From the NCBI GenBank assembly GCA_012513435.1, contig JAAZCE010000011.1, positions 1 through 64,000 of the forward strand: DNA of 64,000 nucleotides, in the 5' to 3' direction. A program made the translations under genes and the position numbers. The notes below the pieces were generated by a model, which searched no databases, was not told the origin of the DNA, and saw nothing but the letters and a program-made list of their open reading frames with translations. This DNA comes from Clostridiales bacterium. GTDB lineage: Bacteria; Bacillota; Clostridia; Peptostreptococcales; Anaerovoracaceae. Every line of letters starts with the position of its first letter. Positions within the stretch are counted from its first letter, which is position 1. Below are positions 7,922 to 15,995 of the stretch, piece by piece.

Positions 7922-9049
7922 ATGAAACCTAGAGCTAGAGAAGCCGGGCTGAAGTTGTCAGGCATTACCGGTAAATGGAATGCCATTACGGATGTTCCGG
8001 GTGTGGAAGTAGGCTACAGCACCGTGATAATAGGAGAGCCCAAAGATTATAAAAAACCCGGCTCTGATTTTGCGAGAACAGGAGTTACGGCTATTTTGCC
8101 TAGAGGACATCAAAGAACTGCAGTTTTTGCCGGAAGAGCTGATTTAAACGGAAACGGTGAATTGACGGGAACTCATTGGATCGACGATTCTGGATTTATG
8201 CATGGACCGTTAATGATCACAAATACAAATAGTGTTGGAATAGTTCGCGATACTACATCAAGATGGATGATAGAAAATGGGTATTACTATCCACTGATAG
8301 TAGATGGAAGACCTATTGAGGGGAGCGGATATTTTTATCCTGCAGTAGGTGAAACATGGGATGGAATAATGAATGACACTAATGGCTTTCATATAAATGC
8401 CGAGCATGTACTGGAAGCTCTTGGAAATGCCGGCACAGGTCCTATCGAAGAAGGAAATGTAGGAGGCGGCACCGGAATGCAATGTCACCAATTTAAAGGT
8501 GGTACCGGCACTTCATCTCGAATACTTCCTAAAGAAGCCGGGGGATATACAGTCGGTGCTTTGGTTCAGGCAAACCATGGATTTAGACCTCATTTCCAAA
8601 TGTTTGGCATTGATATGTATGATGAAATTAAGAATTGTGATCCGATCATTAATACTTTTGAACCTAAACCGGGCACAGGATCAATAGTTGTGGTAATTGC
8701 TACTGATGCACCGGTATTGCCATGGCAGTTAACTAAAATGTGTAGGCGTATTCCTATGGGAATAGGCAGGTTAGGCGGTTGTTATGAAAACGGTTCAGGT
8801 GATATTTTCCTGGCATTTTCTACAGCAAATGAGAATGCGTATACGACAACGAAATCAACGATAGAGTTGCTGGGAGATGATATGTTGGATCCGATCTTTA
8901 AGGCTGTAGCTGATGTGACAGAAGAAGCAATACTAAATGTTTTATTTGCAGCAGAAACTATGGTGGGGAAAGAACAAAATACATTATATGCGTTGCCTCA
9001 AGATCAGGTGCTTGAAATACTTGGTAAGCATGGCAAACTGAGAAAATAA
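7922..9049 (+). CDS. P1 family peptidase (DmpA / beta-aminopeptidase type)
   Basis: A 375-residue N-terminal-nucleophile hydrolase. P1 enzymes cleave themselves before a Ser that becomes the catalytic nucleophile; here the junction is GTG|SIVVVIATDAP with Ser at about residue 254. The glycine-rich GNVGGGTGMQC and GGTGTSSR blocks and the DVPGVEVG start are typical of the family. Members act as D-/L-aminopeptidases, amidases or beta-peptidyl aminopeptidases. ATG 7922 is eight bases after AAAGG; a TTG at 7916 is less likely. It closes the sigma-54 operon (28 bp after the symporter), so the operon pairs one importer with two different amide-type hydrolases. A strong terminator follows. Confidence 0.9.
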   Translation: MKPRAREAGLKLSGITGKWNAITDVPGVEVGYSTVIIGEPKDYKKPGSDFARTGVTAILPRGHQRTAVFAGRADLNGNGELTGTHWIDDSGFMHGPLMITNTNSVGIVRDTTSRWMIENGYYYPLIVDGRPIEGSGYFYPAVGETWDGIMNDTNGFHINAEHVLEALGNAGTGPIEEGNVGGGTGMQCHQFKGGTGTSSRILPKEAGGYTVGALVQANHGFRPHFQMFGIDMYDEIKNCDPIINTFEPKPGTGSIVVVIATDAPVLPWQLTKMCRRIPMGIGRLGGCYENGSGDIFLAFSTANENAYTTTKSTIELLGDDMLDPIFKAVADVTEEAILNVLFAAETMVGKEQNTLYALPQDQVLEILGKHGKLRK

Positions 9050-9073
9050 CAACTCCATAAGAATAAATAAATA

Positions 9074-9129
9074 CAAGTAGCAAATCATGAGTGTTCTTTA
9101 TGACAGTCACGATTTGCTGCTTGTTTTTT
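9074..9129 (+). terminator. Intrinsic terminator of the sigma-54 operon
   Basis: A 13-bp stem (9074-9086 with 9111-9123, one T-G wobble) encloses a 24-base loop and is followed by six T. Confidence 0.8.
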
Positions 9130-9224
9130 AATCTCGCTTATTATATGATTCCGAGTTTGACAGTTTAATAGGACAGAGGTGCGGACAAAATGTTGGACTC
9201 ACAAAGGAGAAATAATTACACCCT

Positions 9225-9303
9225 ATGTATACCAAACAACAAGAGGAAATCGTACTTAAAGAAATTGGGATACCCATCACGACCAACTGTAGTGGTATAT
9301 TAA
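9225..9303 (+). pseudogene. Remnant of an IS3-type transposase OrfA
   Basis: ATG 9225 opens MYTKQQEEIVLKEIG, and after a +1 shift the sequence continues KKLGYPSRPTVVVY before a stop. Together these resemble the N-terminal helix-turn-helix of IS3-family OrfA proteins (MYTKEQ...LGYPSR...). Nothing of OrfB or of terminal repeats was found, so it is a short decayed trace of an insertion. The rest of 9130-9518 has no gene apart from the hairpin at 9336. Confidence 0.5.
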
Positions 9304-9335
9304 ATTTGTAACACCTTGTTCGGATAATACGATAT

Positions 9336-9387
9336 AAAATCTGCTGGAAGATCAAAAATAATATTTGATTTTTTAGCAGATTTTTTT
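9336..9387 (+). terminator. Hairpin with T-run
   Basis: AAAATCTGCT (9336-9345) pairs with AGCAGATTTT (9375-9384) and the T-run continues to 9387. It resembles an intrinsic terminator and insulates the surface-protein gene from the IS remnant. Confidence 0.65.
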
Positions 9388-9518
9388 GTAATATACCAGG
9401 TTTAATTGCTCTGTTTTGCAGAATATGGTAAAAAAGCAAAACGATTGAGAGTGAAAAAATAAATATATGCTCATAATAAAGGTAGAGAGATTAGAAAAAT
9501 ATATGGAAAGGGGTACAA

Positions 9519-11189
9519 ATGGGGAGAAAATTATTGATAATTTTTTTAGCAACTGCAGTGATTGCAACATATTCTTTTGCAGGTGCAGTATTTGCGTCTG
9601 CTGAAGAAATCGCAATTGAGCCGGTACAAACGGAAGAGGAGGCAGATGTTAAAACACAGATGCCCGGTGAGTCAGAGGAATATCAGCTTACTGAACCAAA
9701 GACTTACGTGGCAAAAATAGGCGAGCAAAAGTATCAAAAATTATTTGATGCTATACAAGAAGCCAAGGATGGTGAAGAAATCGAATTGCTGGCAAGTTGT
9801 CAAACAGATGATAGTAAGCGCATCGCATTTGACAAAAATATTACTATTAGCGGGAATCATGAAATTACGGTTAATAAAGGAATGGATATTAATGATAAAA
9901 AAGTTGTTTTTAAAAATTGTTCAGTAAAAGTTCAGGTAGAATCAGTAGAGGATTTTATGACGGTTTTTCTTAGCAAAGGAGGAGCTTTGCAACTAGATGA
10001 TAATGCACAGTTCACTATACAAGGCGATGGGTCATATGGTATGCACGGGATATATTGCAGCGGGAATAACACTATAACTTTAAACAATTCAAAACTAGTG
10101 ATTCAGAACATGTCGGAGGATGCACTGGAATGGGACGATGGAGCAGGGTTTTATAGCTTGATCTGTAATGATTCCGAGTATTTAGTGAAAAACTGTCGAT
10201 CGGGGATTACTGGAACTTTTGATGCTACAATTAACAACTCAAAACTTAGTGTACTAAATTGTACAGGAAACGGTTCTAATGGTTCGAATTTTTATATTAA
10301 GAATTCTATAGTTGACTTTTCAAACAATGCAGGACACGGTATCTCTGCAAGCAACCTTTATGTAGAAAATTCCAAGCTTTTTGCAAAGGATAATGGGTAC
10401 AATGGGATAGTAGGCAGAAACATTAAAATTAACAGTCAATCAAATATTCACGTAAGTGGAAACACTAAATCGGGGTCCGAAGGAGCTTTCAGAGTACTAG
10501 GCTCCACGGGATATTGCCTCATTGAAAAAGGTGCAGATGTAACAATCAAAGATAATTACAGAAGTGGTATCTATATCGATAACAAAAAAGGTAATATGAT
10601 AATGAACTCAGGAGTGGTTGTTAATAATGGAAACCAGATGGCTCAGCTAGGTGGAGGATTGTACAACAAAGGCACCTTTAGTATGGGAAATGATGTTGTG
10701 ATTTATAATAACCACGCGGAAAAAGCGGGAGACGATATATTTAACAGTGGTAAAATAACATTAATAGAGGTTGGAAGCAGAGGATTAATTTTGGATGACG
10801 ATAGTCAGACAATAAGTGGATGGTATTACGATGGAATAAAGAATTCTGAAGTTATTTCCGGAGAGGCAAACACAGAACGGTGGAATGTTTCGGCAACTAC
10901 AGGAGACGTGCTAAGTCCTGACTATTATGAAGAGTACGGGGTTGCTGATGGTGAAGAAAACATTATAGCACTTAAAGCCGCTCATTCCTATGTAACTCCG
11001 ACGGAGCCAATTTCTCAAGAGACAGAACAGACGATAAAAGAAGTTGAAAAACAACCTAAAACAGGTGATGAAGCGAGCATGGGACCTTGGCTGGTCGTAA
11101 TGGCAACAGCGATGGCTGTTGGACTTGGAATAGTAGCAAGAGGGAGAAGTTTATCAAAATCCCTGCAACAAAAGCGTGAAGAATATTAA
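9519..11189 (+). CDS. Sortase-anchored beta-helix surface protein
   Basis: A 556-residue secreted protein. Residues 1-27 are a signal peptide (basic start, hydrophobic core, FAGAVFASA cleavage region). Residues about 110-430 are a right-handed beta-helix, seen as recurring asparagine-rich turns (NNTITLNNSKL, NNSKLSVLN, KNSIVDFSNN). An acidic and Pro/Thr linker leads to a wall-sorting signal near residue 512: QPKTGDE, a hydrophobic span, then a basic tail RGRSLSKS. The motif has Gln where LPxTG has Leu. The fold is common in adhesins and polysaccharide-binding proteins; no catalytic residues were recognised. It is monocistronic, with GGAAAGGGG upstream of the ATG, and is more AT-rich than its right-hand neighbours, which hints at transfer. 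Confidence 0.8.
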   Translation: MGRKLLIIFLATAVIATYSFAGAVFASAEEIAIEPVQTEEEADVKTQMPGESEEYQLTEPKTYVAKIGEQKYQKLFDAIQEAKDGEEIELLASCQTDDSKRIAFDKNITISGNHEITVNKGMDINDKKVVFKNCSVKVQVESVEDFMTVFLSKGGALQLDDNAQFTIQGDGSYGMHGIYCSGNNTITLNNSKLVIQNMSEDALEWDDGAGFYSLICNDSEYLVKNCRSGITGTFDATINNSKLSVLNCTGNGSNGSNFYIKNSIVDFSNNAGHGISASNLYVENSKLFAKDNGYNGIVGRNIKINSQSNIHVSGNTKSGSEGAFRVLGSTGYCLIEKGADVTIKDNYRSGIYIDNKKGNMIMNSGVVVNNGNQMAQLGGGLYNKGTFSMGNDVVIYNNHAEKAGDDIFNSGKITLIEVGSRGLILDDDSQTISGWYYDGIKNSEVISGEANTERWNVSATTGDVLSPDYYEEYGVADGEENIIALKAAHSYVTPTEPISQETEQTIKEVEKQPKTGDEASMGPWLVVMATAMAVGLGIVARGRSLSKSLQQKREEY

Positions 11190-11205
11190 AGTTGTATAAG
11201 GTATT

Positions 11206-11272
11206 GGGAATCTGATGAAGCTAAAATATCCTCAAGGAGGATGTGTAAGCTTTCTTAGATTCCCTGATTTTT
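11206..11272 (+). terminator. Probable terminator of the surface-protein gene
   Basis: GGGAATCT (11206-11213) pairs with AGATTCCC (11257-11264), followed by a T-rich stretch; an inner hairpin (ATCCTC/GAGGAT, about 11228-11242) shortens the loop. The following bases to 11515 contain no recognisable gene. Confidence 0.5.
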
Positions 11273-11515
11273 GATTTTGCCAAGGAGGTGTTCATGTGTC
11301 TTTAACGATGGGTAGCGTTACTGCTTATGGTAATGGCATTCCAGTTTGCTGAAGTCAAAGATGCTATCAAATTCACCAGATGAATTTTCATGGAATTTCC
11401 TGTGAGGCAGACGTTTCTCGTCCTCATAGAGGCCGGAAGGTCTTATAGCTCTAGAGACGCATTCAAGCCTTTTCTTTGAGGAAACGTGAGGATTTTAATT
11501 TAACGTCGATAGTAA

Positions 11516-11987
11516 TTATAACAGGGTCGCCGTTGAAATATGCTTGTACAGTATTTCTTTGGCTTTTTTTGGAGTCATATGCACGTAGGTGACTCTCTTT
11601 TTGTGAGGTTTGATAACCTCGATTATAGGTTCGTATGTACACGTGCCAGCGCATCCACAAGGGATTATGCTGACGTTTTTAGCTTTTTTCTATAATAAAC
11701 CGTTCTCAAGAGTTTACATGACGGATTTAGCACATGCCAAAACACCTCGCGTTTAAGAGCCTCTACGATAGCCTGAGTACCTTTAACGTAACAGCCAGTA
11801 CCAAGACAAACGGAAATCCTGTATTTTCCCTGTTTTATCATATTAAACTGACTGTAAAAGGCGGTTATACCGTAAAGCTCCTCTACGGACACGTCTAATT
11901 TCTCCGGTAGTCCTCAAGCTCTTGGAATCTTGGGTCGTCAGGGCTAATTGTGCACTCGTTATAATTGTTAGTGCATTCGTCTGCCAT
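11516..11987 (-). pseudogene. Decayed NuoE/NuoF-type [2Fe-2S] subunit genes
   Basis: Reading leftward, a good ribosome binding site (AAGGGAGA) and ATG at 11987 begin MADECTNNYN and continue to ...QELEDYRRN before a stop. The reading then shifts frame to VSVEELYGITAFYSQFN and RISVCLGTGCYVKGTQAI, the conserved core of the complex I 24-kDa (NuoE/HndA) thioredoxin-like protein; the helical part between is deleted. A further block, IPCGCAGTCTYEPIIEVI and TYVHMTPKKAKEILYKH, resembles the thioredoxin-like N-terminus of NuoF/HndB-type subunits, ending at a TAA at 11516. This is the remains of an NADH-linked hydrogenase or dehydrogenase operon; no catalytic subunit survives here. Confidence 0.7.
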
Positions 11988-12135
11988 GAATAAATTCTCC
12001 CTTCATTGATGTGCGGATTCTAACGAATTCCCCAATAATTATAGCGTGAATAATATCAGAAAAATCTCACAATAATCTTTCCTTTTATAATATTAAAGTT
12101 TTTTACCTTTTAATATGCTAAAGCTTTTCTAAAAG

Positions 12136-12164
12136 TTGATTTGATTTTGCACTTGTAGTATACT
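12136..12164 (+). promoter_or_regulatory. Sigma-A-type promoter for permease-mtnA
   Basis: TTGATT (12136-12141) and TATACT (12159-12164) are separated by 17 bases, about 67 bp upstream of the permease start. A small dyad, AGGCT-TGCG-AGCCT, lies in the leader. Confidence 0.5.
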
Positions 12165-12230
12165 AAATCTTGCGTCAGGCTTGCGAGCCTAGAAATAATT
12201 TTATTTATTAGAAGAGGTAAAAGATAGGAA

Positions 12231-13589
12231 ATGGAAAACAAACTAGTAAAGAGATATGGCTTGATAACGGCCATCACAATGGTTGTGGGAATCGTTATCG
12301 GAAGTGGAGTTTTCTTCAAAGCGGAGAAAATCCTCAATAGCACAGGCGGTGATCTTCCCTTGGGAATTCTCGCTTGGATAATAGGCGGATGCATCATGAT
12401 AGTATGTGCATACACCTTTGCTACAATGGCTACCAAGTACGAGAAGGTTAACGGAATTGTTGATTATGCGGAAGCTGTTCTCGGACCAAAGTACGGATAT
12501 TTTGTAGGTTGGTTCCTTGCAATTATCTACTATCCTACACTTACATCAGTGCTGGCATGGGTTTCGGCAAGATACTTCTGTGTAATGCTGGGTTGGGATA
12601 TAACCGGGGGCTCATGTATGGTTATTGCCGCATTCTTCCTTATTGCAAGTTACGCAATGAATTCCCTGGCTCCTGTTATGGCTGGAAAGTTCCAGGTTTC
12701 AACTACGATTATTAAGATGATACCGCTGCTCCTTATGGCAATAGTGGGAACTATTAAAGGATTAGGCAGCGGCCTTATGATGGAAAACTTCAGAGATGTT
12801 GCTGTACCTTCAAGTGAGTTGGGCGGAACAGCAACGATACTGTTTACAGCTGTATGTGCTACAGCTTTTGCATATGAAGGTTGGATAATTGCCACATCTA
12901 TAAACTCGGAGCTTAAGGATGCTAAGAAAAACCTTCCTAAGGCGCTTGTAGGCGGAACCTTCATAGTTATGATTACTTACTTGCTCTATTACATAGGTCT
13001 GTCGGGAGCAGTTGAAAATTCCGTAATGATGGCGGGCGGAGAAACAGGAGCCAAGCTTGCATATGCTAATGTATTTTCATCCGTAGGCGGAACGTTGCTA
13101 TTTGTATTTATCGTTATTTCATGCCTTGGAACCCTTAACGGACTGATGTTGGGATGCGTAAGAGGTATATACGCTCTGGCAGTGAGAGACGAAGGACCTA
13201 AGCCGGAAGTATTCAAGCATGTAGACCCTACAATTAACATGCCTGTAAGTTCATCGGTTTTGGGTGTATTGCTCTGCGGATTCTGGTTAATGTATTTTTA
13301 CGGTGCAAACCTTACGGAGGGCTGGTTCGGACCTTTCTGCTTTGATACGTCCGAATTGCCTATTATCACAATATATGCTCTTTATATTCCTATTTTCTTC
13401 ATGATAATGAAGAGGGAAAAGGAGTGGAATGGGTTTAAACGATTTGTTACACCGGCGCTTTCCATAGTGGGATGTATATTCATGATGATTGCTGCTGTAT
13501 TCTCTCACGGAATGGCAGTAGTGTTCTATCTCATAGTATTCGCCGTAGTAATGATCATAGGCTCTTTCTTTTCTAAAAAAAGGAGCTAG
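12231..13589 (+). CDS. APC superfamily amino acid permease
   Basis: A 452-residue membrane protein with about 12 spans. The N-terminal GLITAITMVVGIVIGSGVFF is the unwound-helix-1 signature of amino acid-polyamine-organocation carriers, closest in style to the serine/threonine exchanger (SteT) and LAT group. It starts ATG 12231 behind GAAGAGG and is followed 14 bp later by mtnA, with which it is almost certainly cotranscribed. That pairing suggests import of a methionine-related or methylthio compound, but the family mainly moves amino acids, so the link is only contextual. Confidence 0.85.
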   Translation: MENKLVKRYGLITAITMVVGIVIGSGVFFKAEKILNSTGGDLPLGILAWIIGGCIMIVCAYTFATMATKYEKVNGIVDYAEAVLGPKYGYFVGWFLAIIYYPTLTSVLAWVSARYFCVMLGWDITGGSCMVIAAFFLIASYAMNSLAPVMAGKFQVSTTIIKMIPLLLMAIVGTIKGLGSGLMMENFRDVAVPSSELGGTATILFTAVCATAFAYEGWIIATSINSELKDAKKNLPKALVGGTFIVMITYLLYYIGLSGAVENSVMMAGGETGAKLAYANVFSSVGGTLLFVFIVISCLGTLNGLMLGCVRGIYALAVRDEGPKPEVFKHVDPTINMPVSSSVLGVLLCGFWLMYFYGANLTEGWFGPFCFDTSELPIITIYALYIPIFFMIMKREKEWNGFKRFVTPALSIVGCIFMMIAAVFSHGMAVVFYLIVFAVVMIIGSFFSKKRS

Positions 13590-13603
13590 AATAGGGTCAT
13601 CTA

Positions 13604-14677
13604 ATGATGGAGCCAAGAGAAAACATTTATATTGAGAATATTAAATTAGAAAGTGGAGGCGAAGGCGTGGTCATATTAGACCAGAGCCTTCTTCCCACTG
13701 AAACAAAACACATTCTAATAAAAACTCCTGAGGAAATGCACGAGGCTATCAAGTATCTTCGGGTCAGAGGAGCACCGGCCATCGGGATCTTTGCGGCGTA
13801 CTGTATGTATGTAAGGGCAAAGCAGGCAAAACCCACTGACGGTACTTTGCCATATGAGGTATTTCTCCGGGAGCTTAGGGATTTTGGAACATATTTAAAG
13901 GGCTCAAGACCTACGGCCGTAAATCTATCATGGGCGGTGAACCGTATGCTGGCGGTGGCAGAAGAGGCTGTCGATGCTACCTGCTTAAGCTCCTTAAAAA
14001 GAGAGGCAGCATCAATTCATGAAGAGGATATGGCCATGTGCAAGTCTATCTCCCAGCATGGGCTGGAACTATTGAAGGACGGCGATGGGATCCTGACTCA
14101 CTGTAATGCAGGGCCTTTGGCTACATCCAAGTATGGCACAGCTCTTGGACCGATACTCCTTGGTAAGGAGAGAGGCGTGAAGTTTAAGGTGTTCGCAGAT
14201 GAGACCAGGCCTCTGCTACAGGGCGCAAGACTGACTACATATGAATTACAAAGAGCTGGGGTAGACGTAACCCTTATATGTGACAATATGGCATCAGCCG
14301 TAATGAAGGCAGGCTGGGTACAGGCGTGTCTCGTAGGCTGTGACAGAATAGCCGCCAACGGAGATACTGCTAACAAAATAGGAACGTCAGGGGTAGCCGT
14401 ACTGGCAAAGCACTACGGCATACCTTTTTATGTTTTGGGGCCTACTTCCACCATAGATCTTAGCTGCCCTACGGGAAAAGAAATACCCATAGAGCTTAGG
14501 AGCCAGCAAGAGATAAAGGAAAAATTTTACGAAAAGCCTTCCGCTTTGCCTGAGGTCAAATGCTACAATCCTTCCTTTGATGTTACCGACAACGAGCTGA
14601 TTACTGCCATAATAACAGAGCATGGTATATGTAGACCACCCTTTGAGGTCAGTCTTAGAGAGGCAAAGGAAGAATAG
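13604..14677 (+). CDS. mtnA: S-methyl-5-thioribose-1-phosphate isomerase
   Basis: MtnA converts methylthioribose-1-phosphate to methylthioribulose-1-phosphate in methionine salvage, and also handles 5-deoxyribose-1-phosphate. The 357-residue protein has the family blocks [33 protein letters not shown] (catalytic Cys), [17 protein letters not shown] and [17 protein letters not shown] (catalytic Asp), and [12 protein letters not shown] near the C-terminus. Length is normal. ATG 13604 or 13607 may start it; the nearest ribosome binding sequence, AGGAG, lies inside the end of the permease gene, suggesting coupling. No mtnK, mtnB or class II aldolase is adjacent, so the rest of the salvage or shunt route must be elsewhere. 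Confidence 0.93.
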   Translation: MMEPRENIYIENIKLESGGEGVVILDQSLLPTETKHILIKTPEEMHEAIKYLRVRGAPAIGIFAAYCMYVRAKQAKPTDGTLPYEVFLRELRDFGTYLKGSRPTAVNLSWAVNRMLAVAEEAVDATCLSSLKREAASIHEEDMAMCKSISQHGLELLKDGDGILTHCNAGPLATSKYGTALGPILLGKERGVKFKVFADETRPLLQGARLTTYELQRAGVDVTLICDNMASAVMKAGWVQACLVGCDRIAANGDTANKIGTSGVAVLAKHYGIPFYVLGPTSTIDLSCPTGKEIPIELRSQQEIKEKFYEKPSALPEVKCYNPSFDVTDNELITAIITEHGICRPPFEVSLREAKEE

Positions 14678-14965
14678 TAAGCGGCTTAATCATTACGGTG
14701 CTTTTGCAGGGCGAGGGTTTCATGGATAATCTCCCTTACTGTATCCTGGGATACGAACCGGCTATGAGAGCCTCAAGTATATACTAAGCGGAGGTGGATC
14801 TGTGTCTATGCTCAGCGTGTGCCTCATACGGATTTTTGTTCTTATTCGGGAATAATCTCGGGATGGGCATGCTGGCTGACATGCAGGATAAAATAGCAAT
14901 ACAAATACTGCCCTATTCCTTTTTTCTCTATCTTATGCCTCTGTGCTACACTAAGAGAATATGGT
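14678..14965. other. Intergenic region, no gene recognised
   Basis: The stretch contains dyads but matches no riboswitch that was recognised. A 67-codon rightward frame (14794-14997) encodes a cysteine-rich, hydrophobic peptide with no family resemblance, and overlaps the end of the leftward YlmC/YmxH gene. It is not called as a gene. Confidence 0.3.
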
Positions 14966-15175
14966 TTAAGAATTCGGTGGAGATGACTGAAAAATAATAA
15001 TGTCGTCACCGATTATAACTATGCTGTTCCAGGCTAGATCGCAGAGATCGCCTTGAACGGCTTTTATTTTGCCTGTCTTTTTTTCGAAGACAATCTCCGC
15101 ATCCCATAATCTGCCGTGGCTGCAGCCTGTGGAAAGGTCGACTATTTCCTTATTTCCAATTTCACTTAACCGCAT
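14966..15175 (-). CDS. YlmC/YmxH family PRC-barrel protein
   Basis: A 69-residue protein starting MRLSEIGNKEIVDL, the characteristic opening of the small YlmC/YmxH proteins linked to sporulation in Firmicutes, followed by GRLWDAEIVFEKKTGKIKAV, the central PRC-barrel strands, and a C-terminal IGDDIII. The ATG at 15175 is preceded by AAGGAG; the longer open frame upstream has no such site. Molecular function is not established for the family. It is divergent from tepA, with only 54 bp between start codons. Confidence 0.75.
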   Translation of the reverse strand: MRLSEIGNKEIVDLSTGCSHGRLWDAEIVFEKKTGKIKAVQGDLCDLAWNSIVIIGDDIIIFQSSPPNS

Positions 15176-15229
15176 AACAAACTCCTTATTTGTAAATAAT
15201 ACTAATAATATTACGAAAAGCGAGGAAAT

Positions 15230-15931
15230 ATGAGGATGAATAAGGATAACAAAGAAAAAAATCCCGGAGCAGGGGAGGAACAGGCCGGTAATCTGATAAA
15301 GGAGCTGGGGCTCATTTCCACGGGAGCGGATTTTGACAGTGATGTTCAGTACATTAATATTATCGGCAGTGTAGAGGGACACAATGTTTTGCCTGCGGAA
15401 AACAAGTCAACAAAGTACGAGCATTTGATACCACAGCTTATAGCCGTTGAAGAAAATCCCAAGCTTAAGGGTCTTCTTATGGTTTTGAATACGGTAGGAG
15501 GCGATGTAGAGGCAGGCCTTGCTCTGGCAGAGATGATAGCGACTCTTTCCAAGCCTACCGTGTCTCTTGTGCTGGGAGGAGGTCACAGCATAGGGATACC
15601 TCTTGCAGTAGCAACTGATTATTCCTTTATTGCCCAGACGGCAACCATGACCTTGCACCCTATAAGGACTACAGGACTTGTAATAACATCGGAAACTACA
15701 TTCGACTACATGAGAAAGACACAGGACAGAGTGATAGACTTTATTGAAAGGCACTCTAAGGCGAAGAGAAGTAGCATAGTCAGCCTGATGAACTGTAACG
15801 ACAACATGTCAAACGATGTAGGGACCATTTTGTTCGGGGCGGAAGCCGTAAAGGAAGGAATAATTGACGAAGTAGGGGGAGTATCACACGCTATAAAAGA
15901 ATTGCGAAAAAGGATTGAAAAAAATAATTGA
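15230..15931 (+). CDS. tepA: ClpP-like serine protease, TepA type
   Basis: A 233-residue member of the ClpP/crotonase-fold family. The oxyanion block is NTVGGDVEAG, the nucleophile elbow is GGGHSIGIPLA (Ser) and the histidine box is ATMTLHPIRTTG. This pattern, with a longer N-terminus and no ClpP axial-loop sequence, matches the B. subtilis translocation-enhancing protein TepA rather than house-keeping ClpP. The expected role is proteolysis near the secretion or spore membrane. The start is ATG 15230 or 15236 after GCGAGG. It ends next to a promoter and hairpin serving the ParA-like gene. Confidence 0.8.
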   Translation: MRMNKDNKEKNPGAGEEQAGNLIKELGLISTGADFDSDVQYINIIGSVEGHNVLPAENKSTKYEHLIPQLIAVEENPKLKGLLMVLNTVGGDVEAGLALAEMIATLSKPTVSLVLGGGHSIGIPLAVATDYSFIAQTATMTLHPIRTTGLVITSETTFDYMRKTQDRVIDFIERHSKAKRSSIVSLMNCNDNMSNDVGTILFGAEAVKEGIIDEVGGVSHAIKELRKRIEKNN

Positions 15932-15956
15932 CAATAATTTACAAATATGTTAGACT
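15928..15956 (+). promoter_or_regulatory. Promoter for the ParA-like gene, overlapping the tepA stop
   Basis: TTGACA at 15928-15933 overlaps the TGA stop of tepA, and TAGACT at 15951-15956 follows after a 17-base spacer. The predicted start point near 15963 falls within the hairpin described next. Confidence 0.55.
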
Positions 15957-15995
15957 CCGTGTATGGAAATATTTGACATATACGGAGGCTTTTTT
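15955..15995 (+). terminator. Hairpin acting as tepA terminator and hiding the next ribosome site
   Basis: CTCCGTGTATG (15955-15965) pairs with CATATACGGAG (15977-15987; one G-T pair) over an 11-base loop, followed by GCTTTTTT. It is a good intrinsic terminator for tepA. Its right arm contains the CGGAGG ribosome site for ATG 15996. RNA started at the local promoter lacks most of the left arm, leaving that site open. Confidence 0.65.

Noticed and set aside
14794-14997. A 67-codon rightward open frame after mtnA.
   Set aside because: No family resemblance, and its end overlaps the well-supported leftward YlmC/YmxH gene; kept only as part of an intergenic note.
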